Of a stretch of 13,748 nucleotides of DNA, positions 8,049-13,748 are shown one piece after another. The notes beneath the pieces are model-generated. The model saw nothing but the letters and a program-made list of their open reading frames with translations, did not search any database and had not been told where the DNA came from. Source of the DNA: Oscillospiraceae bacterium (lineage in GTDB: Bacteria > Bacillota > Clostridia > Oscillospirales > Oscillospiraceae). A program made the translations under genes and the position numbers. Each line of letters begins with the position of its first letter. The stretch's first letter is position 1. Location: NCBI GenBank assembly GCA_902766215.1, contig CACXCV010000169.1:1-13748 (forward strand), in the 5' to 3' direction.

Positions 8049-9083
8049 ATGCGGATTATCCTCGATGCAATGGGCGGCGATCACGCGCCGGAGGCAATGG
8101 TGCAGGGCGCGCTGGACGCGGTGGCCGAGTTTGGCGTGGAGCTGACGCTGGTGGGCCGCGGCCCGGAGCTGCTGGAGATTCTCAAGCAGAAGGGCGTGCA
8201 GACCCTGCCCAAGGGGCTGGAGATCAGCCATGCGCCGGACGTGGTGGACATGCATGCCAACCCTACCATGGTGCTCAAGGAGCACCCGGAATCGTCGATG
8301 GTGCTGGGGCTGAAGCTGCTGCACGACGGCGAGGGCGACGCCTTTGTCTCGGCGGGCAACACGGGCGCGCTGCTGACCGGCGCCACGCTGGCGTGCAAGC
8401 GCATCCGCGGTATCCGCCGGGCGGCCATGGGGCCGGTGATTCCCAACCGGCACGGCGGCACGGTGCTCATCGACGCGGGAGCCAATGTGGACTGCACGCC
8501 GGAATACCTGCTGCAATTCGGCTATATGGGCTCGTTTTATGCCAGCCGGATGCTGGGCAAGCAGAACCCGCGGGTGGGCCTGCTGAGCAACGGCACCGAG
8601 GACACCAAGGGCGGTGCGCTGCGGCTGGAGACCTATGCGCTGCTGCGGCGGGCCCATGAGGCCGGGCGGCTGAACTTTGCCGGCAATGTTGAGGCGCGCG
8701 ACGTGTTCGACGGCCAGGTGGACGTGATTGTGGCCGACGGCTTCAGCGGCAACGTGCTGCTCAAATCAATTGAAGGCACGGCGGGCTACCTGATGAAGGA
8801 GCTTAAGGGCGTGTTTAAAAAGAATCTGCTGACCAAGCTGGGCGCGCTGTGCGTGATGGGCGGCCTGAAGGAGCTGAAGACCCTGATGGACTATCGGGAG
8901 AGCGGCGGCACGGTGCTGCTGGGCATCTCCAAGCCGGTGATCAAGGCCCACGGCAGCTCGGACGCGCGGGCCATCCGCAGCGCCATCCGCCAGGCGATGG
9001 AGGCGGTGGATTCCGGCCTGGTGGACGCCATTGCTGCCAACATCGACGCCATGCACGTGGACGCGCCGGGGAAGGAGTCCTGA
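8049..9083 (+). CDS. plsX: PlsX, phosphate acyltransferase of phospholipid synthesis
   Basis: PlsX converts acyl-ACP and phosphate to acyl-phosphate, the acyl donor for PlsY in making lysophosphatidic acid at the membrane. The protein is 344 residues, slightly longer than usual. It opens with IILDAMGGDHAPEAMVQG, the family N-terminus. It also has SAGNTGALL, DAGANVDCTPEYLLQFG, GLLSNGTEDTKGG and VADGFSGNVLLKSIEG, all conserved PlsX segments. AGGAGG at 8036-8041 overlaps the trmFO stop and sits 7 bases from the ATG. The rnc start follows one base after the stop codon. The acpP gene, often found between plsX and rnc in Firmicutes, is not present, and neither is the fapR/fab cluster. Confidence 0.96.
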   Translation: MRIILDAMGGDHAPEAMVQGALDAVAEFGVELTLVGRGPELLEILKQKGVQTLPKGLEISHAPDVVDMHANPTMVLKEHPESSMVLGLKLLHDGEGDAFVSAGNTGALLTGATLACKRIRGIRRAAMGPVIPNRHGGTVLIDAGANVDCTPEYLLQFGYMGSFYASRMLGKQNPRVGLLSNGTEDTKGGALRLETYALLRRAHEAGRLNFAGNVEARDVFDGQVDVIVADGFSGNVLLKSIEGTAGYLMKELKGVFKKNLLTKLGALCVMGGLKELKTLMDYRESGGTVLLGISKPVIKAHGSSDARAIRSAIRQAMEAVDSGLVDAIAANIDAMHVDAPGKES

Positions 9084-9084
9084 G

Positions 9085-9771
9085 ATGAATCACGAAGCAT
9101 TGCAGCAGGCGCTGGGCTACCGCTTTCAGAATCCGCGGCTGCTGGAGCAGGCGCTGACCCACACCAGCTATGCCAACGAAAACCGCGAGGGCTGCCACGG
9201 GCACAACGAGCGGCTGGAGTTTTTGGGCGATTCGATTCTGGGCTTTGTGGTGGCGGAATATCTCTACCGCAGCTTTCCCAACCGGCCGGAGGGCGAGCTG
9301 ACCCGTATGCGGGCCGAGCTGGTGTGCGAGCGGTCGCTGGCGGTGATGGCCCAGGAGATCAACCTGGGGCCGCATCTGCGCCTGGGCAAGGGCGAGGAGC
9401 GCAGCGGCGGCCGCAGCCGCCCCAGCATTCTCTCCGACGCCTGCGAGGCGATTATGGCCGCGGCTTATCTCGACGGCGGATTTGAGGCCGCCCGGGGGAT
9501 TGTCTACCGGCACGTGCTGGACCGCGTGGGCGAATCGACCCACTCCGGCGACTATAAGACGATCCTGCAGGAGCTGGTGCAGCGGGAGAAGAATCAGACG
9601 CTCAGCTATCAGCTGGTGGAGGAGAGCGGCCCGGATCATGACAAGCGTTTTACCGTGGCGGTGCTCCGCAACGGCGAGGCGGTGGGCCGTGGCACGGGCC
9701 ACAGCAAAAAGCTGGCCGAACAGGCCGCTGCGCACGAGGCCATTGAACATCTGTTCCCCGGGGAACTGTAA
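9085..9771 (+). CDS. rnc: Ribonuclease III
   Basis: This double-strand-specific endoribonuclease processes rRNA precursors and structured mRNAs. It has 228 residues, the typical size. The catalytic domain carries the signature HNERLEFLGDS with E42, E45 and D49, and the second acidic pair in SDACEAIMAAAYLDGG (D118, E121). These match the metal-binding residues of the family. A C-terminal double-stranded-RNA-binding domain covers about residues 155-225, ending GHSKKLAEQAAAHEAIEHL. GAAGGAG at 9071-9077, inside the end of plsX, is 7 bases from the ATG at 9085. An in-frame upstream ATG at 9031 lies inside plsX and lacks such a site. The gene is the last of the long co-directional run. The usual neighbours smc and ftsY do not follow. 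Confidence 0.97.
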   Translation: MNHEALQQALGYRFQNPRLLEQALTHTSYANENREGCHGHNERLEFLGDSILGFVVAEYLYRSFPNRPEGELTRMRAELVCERSLAVMAQEINLGPHLRLGKGEERSGGRSRPSILSDACEAIMAAAYLDGGFEAARGIVYRHVLDRVGESTHSGDYKTILQELVQREKNQTLSYQLVEESGPDHDKRFTVAVLRNGEAVGRGTGHSKKLAEQAAAHEAIEHLFPGEL

Positions 9772-9778
9772 CAGGGAA

Positions 9779-9829
9779 AGGAGCAGGGGGCTGCATTTTG
9801 CAGCCCCCTGCTCCTGCTGCCGGCGGCAG
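9779..9829 (+). terminator. 17-bp perfect hairpin plus small hairpin after rnc
   Basis: The left arm aggagcagggggctgca (9779-9795) and the right arm (9799-9815) are perfect complements around the loop TTT. A second small hairpin, ctgcc/ggcag with loop ggc, lies at 9817-9829. The first hairpin starts 8 bases after the rnc TAA, where a terminator for the long gene run is expected. No T tract follows on the + strand, so this is either a non-canonical terminator or a 3' stabilising and processing stem-loop. Confidence 0.6.
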
Positions 9830-9846
9830 TTCATAAAAAGTTTCTA

Positions 9847-9870
9847 TTTGATTGGTTATGGCTTTGATTG
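9847..9870 (+). promoter_or_regulatory. Direct repeat TTTGATTG next to the -35 box, possible operator
   Basis: TTTGATTG occurs at 9847-9854 and again at 9863-9870, a 16-base period (about one and a half helical turns). The second copy overlaps the first three bases of the -35 hexamer. Paired direct repeats at this position are typical of activator or response-regulator sites, so a regulator may act here. The stretch is also A+T-rich, which makes a chance repeat more likely. No regulator gene is present in the window. Confidence 0.3.
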
Positions 9871-9896
9871 ACATGGGAAAATGGAATTTGTATACT
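9868..9896 (+). promoter_or_regulatory. Near-consensus vegetative promoter of the ABC transporter
   Basis: The -35 box TTGACA (9868-9873) and the -10 box TATACT (9891-9896) are separated by 17 bases. This is a full match at -35 and five of six bases to TATAAT at -10. Transcription would start near 9903, leaving a leader of about 20 bases before the ATG at 9926. It is the clearest promoter in the window and lies in a short A+T-rich island within G+C-rich surroundings. Confidence 0.88.
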
Positions 9897-9925
9897 GACG
9901 GGGTAGGATAGAAAGGACGAATGCC

Positions 9926-12862
9926 ATGCTTGAACTGAGAAACATTGTCAAAGACTATGAGATGAACGGCAGCACGGTGCATGCCCTGCGCGGCATTTCG
10001 CTCTCGCTGCGCGAGAGCGCGTTTGTGGCCATTCTGGGTCACTCCGGCTGCGGCAAGACCACGCTGCTGAACATCATCGGCGGGCTGGACCAGTATACCG
10101 ACGGCGATCTGCTGATCAACCGCGTGTCCACGCGGCAGTACCGCGACCGGGACTGGGACGCCTATCGCAATCATTCGGTGGGCTTTGTGTTTCAGAACTA
10201 TAACCTGATCCCGCATCAGACCGTGCTGGCCAATGTGGAGCTGGCGCTGACCATTTCGGGCGTGTCCAAGTCGGAGCGCCGGCGCCGGGCGGTGGAAGCG
10301 CTGGAGCAGGTGGGTCTGGGCGACCAGCTGCACAAAAAGCCCAACCAGATGTCCGGCGGCCAGATGCAGCGGGTGGCCATTGCCCGCGCGCTGGTAAACA
10401 ACCCGGAAATTCTCCTGGCTGACGAGCCGACCGGTGCGCTGGACTCTGACACCAGCGTGCAGGTGATGGAAATCCTGAAAAAGGTGGCCCAGGACCGGCT
10501 GGTGGTCATGGTGACCCACAATCCGGAGCTGGCCGAGGCGTACGCCACGCGCATTGTGCGCATCAAGGACGGACAGCTGGTCAGCGACTCTGACCCCTAT
10601 ACGCCGGAGGAGGCCACGCCCGTGCAGGGCCGCCGCCAGCGGGTGTCGATGCGCCTGCCCACGGCCTTTGCCCTGTCGCTGAACAATCTGCTGACCAAAA
10701 AGGGCCGCACGTTTATGACGGCCTTTGCCGGGTCGATCGGCATCATCGGCATTGCGTTGATTCTGTCGCTGTCTCACGGCATCAACCGCTATATCGACCA
10801 GGTGCAGGAGGACACGCTCTCGTCCTATCCCATCTCCATTCAGGCGGAGAGCACCGACACCACGGCTCTGATGACCTCGCTGATGGAGGTGCAGCACGGC
10901 GGCGACGGTGAGCCGGAACGCGATGACCGGGTGTATGCCAACACCATCATGTATGACATGCTCAACAGCATGAACGCGGCCAGCGTCAGCACCAACAATC
11001 TGGAGCGGTTCAAGACCTTTCTGGACGGGGACGAGCGCATTGCGCGCTATGCCTCGGCGGTGCAGTATACCTATGACGTGCCGATGCCGGTCTATACCGA
11101 GGATTCAGCGGGCAATGTGATCCAGAGCGACCTGATGGAGCTGATGAGCAGCGCCATGGGTACCGACGAAACCCAGCGGGCCATGATGAACCAGTATACC
11201 ATGATGGGCACCATCCAGCTGTGGAACGAGATGCTGCCGCCCGCCGGCGGCGACGGACTGGTCAGCGAGATGGTCACCGGGCAGTATGACCTGGTGTATG
11301 GCAGCTGGCCGCAGAGCGAGGAAGAGATTGTCCTGGTGGTGAACAGCCGCAACGAGGTGAGCGACCTGGCGCTGTATGCGCTGGGCTTTAAGGACGCCGA
11401 GCAGCTCAACAAGGTGACCCAGGCGGCCATGCGCGGCGAGCAGATTGATGAGCAGGGCCAGCAGAGCTGGAGCTTTGAGGAGATCTGCGCGAAAACCTTC
11501 AAGCTGATTCTGCCGGTGGAGCAGTGGCAGGCCCAGGGCGATGGCTATACCGACCTGACGGCCACGGAGACGGGCATGGAATATCTCTATCACAGCAGTG
11601 AAATTGGCATCCCGCTGCGCATCAGCGGCATCATCCGCCTGAAGGAGGACGCCGCGGCCGGCATGCTCACCGGCGCCGTGGGCTATACCAACGCCCTGAC
11701 CCGCCGCGTGATGGACACGGTGCAGCACAGCGCGCTCTATCAGGCTCAGCGGGCGGACGAGAGCGTGGATGTGTTTACCGGCCTGCCCTTCCGTACGGAG
11801 GACACCCACGAGCCGGACGAGGCCGAAAAGGCGCAGGCCATTACGGACTATCTGGCAGAGCAGGACGAGCAGACCCGGGCCGAGGCCTATGCCCGGGCGC
11901 AGGCCATGCCTGACCCGGCCTGGCTGGACGGCGTGGCGGCTCAGCAGATGAACGGCCTGACCCGCCAGCAGGTGGAGGAGCAGGTGTCGGCTGAATATGC
12001 GGCCAGCATGGGCGTCGAGCCGGAGGTAGTAAAGGGCTACATCGCCGAGATGAGCGACGAGGAGCTGTTTGCCCAGGTGGAACAGACCATCCGCCAGGCG
12101 GCGGCGGAGCAGTATGCCGCCCAGGTGCAGACGCAGCTGGCCCAGCTGACCCAGGCCCAGCAGGCGGCGCTGTGGCAGCAGGGAACCTGGAGCCAGACGC
12201 AGCTGGCGCAGCTCTATGATGACATGATGCCGCCCACGGTGTCGGACGCGACGCTGGAGGAAAACTATGACCGCCTGGGCTATGCCGACCTGGAGCACCC
12301 TGATGGCATCAACCTCTATGCCGCGTCCTTTGCCGACAAGGACAAGATTGCCGGCGTAATTGCCGAGTATAACAGCGGCGTGCCGGAGGACGACCAGATT
12401 TCCTACACGGATTATGTGGCGCTGCTGATGTCCTCGATTACTAACATCATCAGCGGCATCAGCTATCTGCTGATTGCCTTTGTAGGCATTTCGCTGGTAG
12501 TGTCGTCGATTATGATCGGCATTATCACCTATATTTCCGTGCTGGAGCGCACGCGGGAGATTGGCATTCTGCGGGCCATCGGCGCCTCGAAGAAGGACGT
12601 GTCCCATGTGTTCAACGCCGAAACGCTGCTGGTGGGCCTCACGGCGGGGCTGCTGGGCATCGGTGTGTCGGTGCTGCTGACCATCCCGATCAACGCGCTG
12701 CTGCACCATTTGACCGATTTGGACAATCTCAACGCCCAGCTGCCTGTAGCGGGCGGCGTGCTTCTGGTGGTAATCAGCATGCTGCTGACCTATGTCGCCG
12801 GCCTGATCCCCTCACGGGTGGCGGCCAAGAAGGACCCAGTGGAGGCCCTGCGCAGCGAATAA
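9926..12862 (+). CDS. MacB/FtsX-type ABC transporter, ATPase fused to permease
   Basis: This 978-residue membrane protein has an N-terminal ATPase with Walker A GHSGCGKTT (38-46), Q-loop Q90, signature MSGGQMQR (142-149), Walker B LLADEP (D166-E167) and H-loop H198. One membrane segment follows at about 263-284, then a roughly 560-residue extracytoplasmic domain. Three C-terminal segments come last (about 845-868, 900-922, 941-963), with LERTREIGILRAIGASK between the first two. This is MacB (type VII, mechanotransmission) topology. MacB is about 650 residues, so the external domain is greatly enlarged, partly by a Gln/Ala/Glu-rich helical stretch at 632-768. Such systems expel or handle peptides, antibiotics or envelope substrates rather than import; the substrate is unknown. 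The start is ATG 9926, set by GAAAGGA at 9911-9917. The gene is alone between its own promoter and terminators, with no two-component genes adjacent. Confidence 0.93.
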   Translation: MLELRNIVKDYEMNGSTVHALRGISLSLRESAFVAILGHSGCGKTTLLNIIGGLDQYTDGDLLINRVSTRQYRDRDWDAYRNHSVGFVFQNYNLIPHQTVLANVELALTISGVSKSERRRRAVEALEQVGLGDQLHKKPNQMSGGQMQRVAIARALVNNPEILLADEPTGALDSDTSVQVMEILKKVAQDRLVVMVTHNPELAEAYATRIVRIKDGQLVSDSDPYTPEEATPVQGRRQRVSMRLPTAFALSLNNLLTKKGRTFMTAFAGSIGIIGIALILSLSHGINRYIDQVQEDTLSSYPISIQAESTDTTALMTSLMEVQHGGDGEPERDDRVYANTIMYDMLNSMNAASVSTNNLERFKTFLDGDERIARYASAVQYTYDVPMPVYTEDSAGNVIQSDLMELMSSAMGTDETQRAMMNQYTMMGTIQLWNEMLPPAGGDGLVSEMVTGQYDLVYGSWPQSEEEIVLVVNSRNEVSDLALYALGFKDAEQLNKVTQAAMRGEQIDEQGQQSWSFEEICAKTFKLILPVEQWQAQGDGYTDLTATETGMEYLYHSSEIGIPLRISGIIRLKEDAAAGMLTGAVGYTNALTRRVMDTVQHSALYQAQRADESVDVFTGLPFRTEDTHEPDEAEKAQAITDYLAEQDEQTRAEAYARAQAMPDPAWLDGVAAQQMNGLTRQQVEEQVSAEYAASMGVEPEVVKGYIAEMSDEELFAQVEQTIRQAAAEQYAAQVQTQLAQLTQAQQAALWQQGTWSQTQLAQLYDDMMPPTVSDATLEENYDRLGYADLEHPDGINLYAASFADKDKIAGVIAEYNSGVPEDDQISYTDYVALLMSSITNIISGISYLLIAFVGISLVVSSIMIGIITYISVLERTREIGILRAIGASKKDVSHVFNAETLLVGLTAGLLGIGVSVLLTIPINALLHHLTDLDNLNAQLPVAGGVLLVVISMLLTYVAGLIPSRVAAKKDPVEALRSE

Positions 12863-12877
12863 ACAACGAAGCAACGG

Positions 12878-12911
12878 ATCAACGGCCCCGGGAATTCCCG
12901 GGGCCGTTGAT
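12878..12911. terminator. 34-base perfect palindrome after the ABC transporter
   Basis: The arm atcaacggccccggg (12878-12892) is followed by AATT and then its exact reverse complement (12897-12911), giving a 15-bp stem with a 4-base loop. It begins 15 bases after the TAA. No T tract follows; TATATTC is next on the + strand. It could be the first of two tandem terminators, a 3'-end-protecting stem, or a symmetric protein-binding site. It reads the same on both strands, so it could serve both convergent genes. Confidence 0.55.
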
Positions 12912-12934
12912 ATATTCGGACAGATCAGACGGAT

Positions 12935-12976
12935 AAGCGACCCCACCCAAATGGGTGGGGTCGCTTGCTGTTTTTT
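12935..12976 (+). terminator. Rho-independent terminator of the ABC transporter gene
   Basis: The arms aagcgaccccaccca (12935-12949) and tgggtggggtcgctt (12952-12966) are perfect complements. The stem is about 14-15 bp with a 2-4 base loop. GCTG and then six T (12971-12976) follow. This is the best terminator in the window. On the - strand the same stem lies about 38 bases beyond the stop of the convergent gene and is followed by TTATCCGTCTG. It may therefore stop that transcript too, but less efficiently. Confidence 0.85.
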
Positions 12977-13004
12977 GCAGTTAGGTCAATACGAAGCAGT
13001 GGGA

Positions 13005-13748
13005 TCAGCGGGCATAGAAGCGGTTCAGCGCTTCCTGCTTGCACTCGATGGCGCGGCTGAAATTGATGGAATCCAGCTGCGAGAGCATCTCACTATAGCC
13101 CTCTTCCAGATCGACCATGCCGCAGATGATCTTGGTGGTAAACTCACCGATCATTGTCGAGGCATCGGCATAGATACGGGCGTATTCCTCGGCCTCTTCG
13201 GCGGTCATCTGGGTGCCCTCGGGATAGTTCCACTCGCCGGAGTTCTTGGCCCACTCCAGGCACTGCTTCCAGGCGGACAGATCGTCATACTGCAGCAGCA
13301 GACGCTCGGGCTTCATGACGCCAAAGTTGGCCTCGTGCCAGTTCCAGTTGTAAATCAGACCCTCCCAGGCGTAGCTCTTGGTGAAGGTACCGTCGTCGAT
13401 ACGCTCCTGCACCTCGGCGTCATAAGCAGCGGTCATGTGGACATTGCCGTCTTCATCCAGTTCGCAGCTCTGGCCGATGGGGCCATAGTTGATGAGGATG
13501 GCGCCCTCGTCCGAGTAGAAGTAGTCCAGGAACTTGGCGCAGAGGACGGGATCCTCGGCGGCGGGCAGAATGGCGGTGCCGTTGCGAACCACGCTGGCCT
13601 TGAAGCAGACGCGACCCGGCGTGTCGCCCTTGTTCAGCACGGCGTGAGGCAGACCGGACATGAAGTAGCTGTCGGTTTCGTAGTCAGCGGCTTCGTTCCA
13701 CAGATAGTGGTTCGGGCCACTGCGGCCCCATGCGTAGGTGCCGCCAAC
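13005..13748 (-). CDS. Extracellular solute-binding protein of an ABC importer, C-terminal part
   Basis: On the - strand the frame is open from the window edge to a TGA at 13007-13005, giving 247 residues starting VGGTYAWGRSGPNHYLWNE. The first ATG is internal (13661); the 29 codons before it are clearly coding, so the true start and any lipoprotein signal lie outside the window. KFLDYFYSDEGAILINYGPIG matches the segment typical of LplA/YtcQ-like carbohydrate-binding lipoproteins (solute-binding family 1). ILPAAEDPVLCAKF before it, and a helical C-terminus with a substrate-pocket-like, Trp/Tyr-rich middle (AWEGLIYNWNWHEANFG), also fit. Such proteins deliver oligosaccharides to two-permease importers of the LplB/YtcP type. 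The gene is convergent with the ABC exporter and probably unrelated to it. The exact sugar is unknown. Confidence 0.85.
   Translation of the reverse strand, partial: VGGTYAWGRSGPNHYLWNEAADYETDSYFMSGLPHAVLNKGDTPGRVCFKASVVRNGTAILPAAEDPVLCAKFLDYFYSDEGAILINYGPIGQSCELDEDGNVHMTAAYDAEVQERIDDGTFTKSYAWEGLIYNWNWHEANFGVMKPERLLLQYDDLSAWKQCLEWAKNSGEWNYPEGTQMTAEEAEEYARIYADASTMIGEFTTKIICGMVDLEEGYSEMLSQLDSINFSRAIECKQEALNRFYAR

Noticed and set aside
6435..8657. 740-codon open frame on the - strand opposite the topA end, trmFO and plsX
   Set aside because: It crosses three well-supported genes and their boundaries, and includes an antisense copy of the Lys/Ala tail repeat. It has no ribosome binding site or family resemblance.
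9031..9084. RNase III start at the upstream ATG inside plsX
   Set aside because: The extension is a shadow of the plsX C-terminus. A good ribosome binding site points to 9085, and that start gives the normal family length.
10880..12420. A frameshift or two separate genes in the long ABC transporter
   Set aside because: The frame is continuous without internal stops, both ends have matching family motifs, and codon use is uniform. It is one long protein.
11105..12709. 534-codon open frame on the - strand opposite the ABC transporter
   Set aside because: It lies wholly within a gene with complete ATPase and permease motifs. The antisense product is His/Arg/Gly/Leu-rich with no motif.
13005..13661. 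Solute-binding protein starting at the internal ATG
   Set aside because: The frame continues with coding-like codons to the window edge, and a protein of this family needs about 200-300 more N-terminal residues plus a signal peptide.

Overview
The window is a G+C-rich stretch (well over 60% by eye) of a Gram-positive, Clostridia-type chromosome. The evidence is a KtrAB-type potassium system, the dprA-topA-trmFO order typical of Firmicutes, folate-dependent TrmFO, strong AGGAGG-type ribosome binding sites, and an LplA/YtcQ-like solute-binding protein of the kind common in gut Clostridia. A G+C-rich Oscillospirales or Christensenellales member would fit, but the sequence alone does not settle this. 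No rRNA, tRNA, CRISPR array, insertion sequence or phage gene was seen.

Region 1 (1-231) holds the 3' end of an unidentified gene, followed by a terminator-like hairpin. Region 2 (238-9771) is a tight co-directional run on the + strand: ktrB, ktrA, a SpoU/TrmH-family RNA methyltransferase, dprA, topA, trmFO, plsX and rnc. All gaps are under 40 bases. Two junctions are 4-base stop/start overlaps (ktrA/methyltransferase and topA/trmFO). No internal terminator is visible, so these eight genes may form one transcription unit. It combines potassium uptake, rRNA/tRNA modification, uptake or protection of transforming DNA, DNA supercoiling, the first step of phospholipid synthesis, and RNA processing. 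The run ends at a 17-bp perfect hairpin just after rnc.

Region 3 (about 9847-12976) is a stand-alone gene with its own near-consensus vegetative promoter (TTGACA, 17 bases, TATACT). It encodes a 978-residue ABC transporter with ATPase and MacB/FtsX-type permease fused and an unusually large extracytoplasmic domain. Two strong hairpins follow, the second with a T tract. Region 4 (13005-13748) is convergent: the C-terminal 247 residues of an extracellular solute-binding protein on the - strand, cut by the window edge.

Most of the window is housekeeping. The points most worth a second look are the histone-H1-like Lys/Ala tail of TopA with its DNA-level tandem repeat, the large helical Gln/Ala-rich insert in the ABC transporter, the direct repeat beside that gene's promoter, the unusual gene order around plsX and rnc, and the hairpins that lack T tracts. 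I found no convincing sign of a wholly new multi-gene system.
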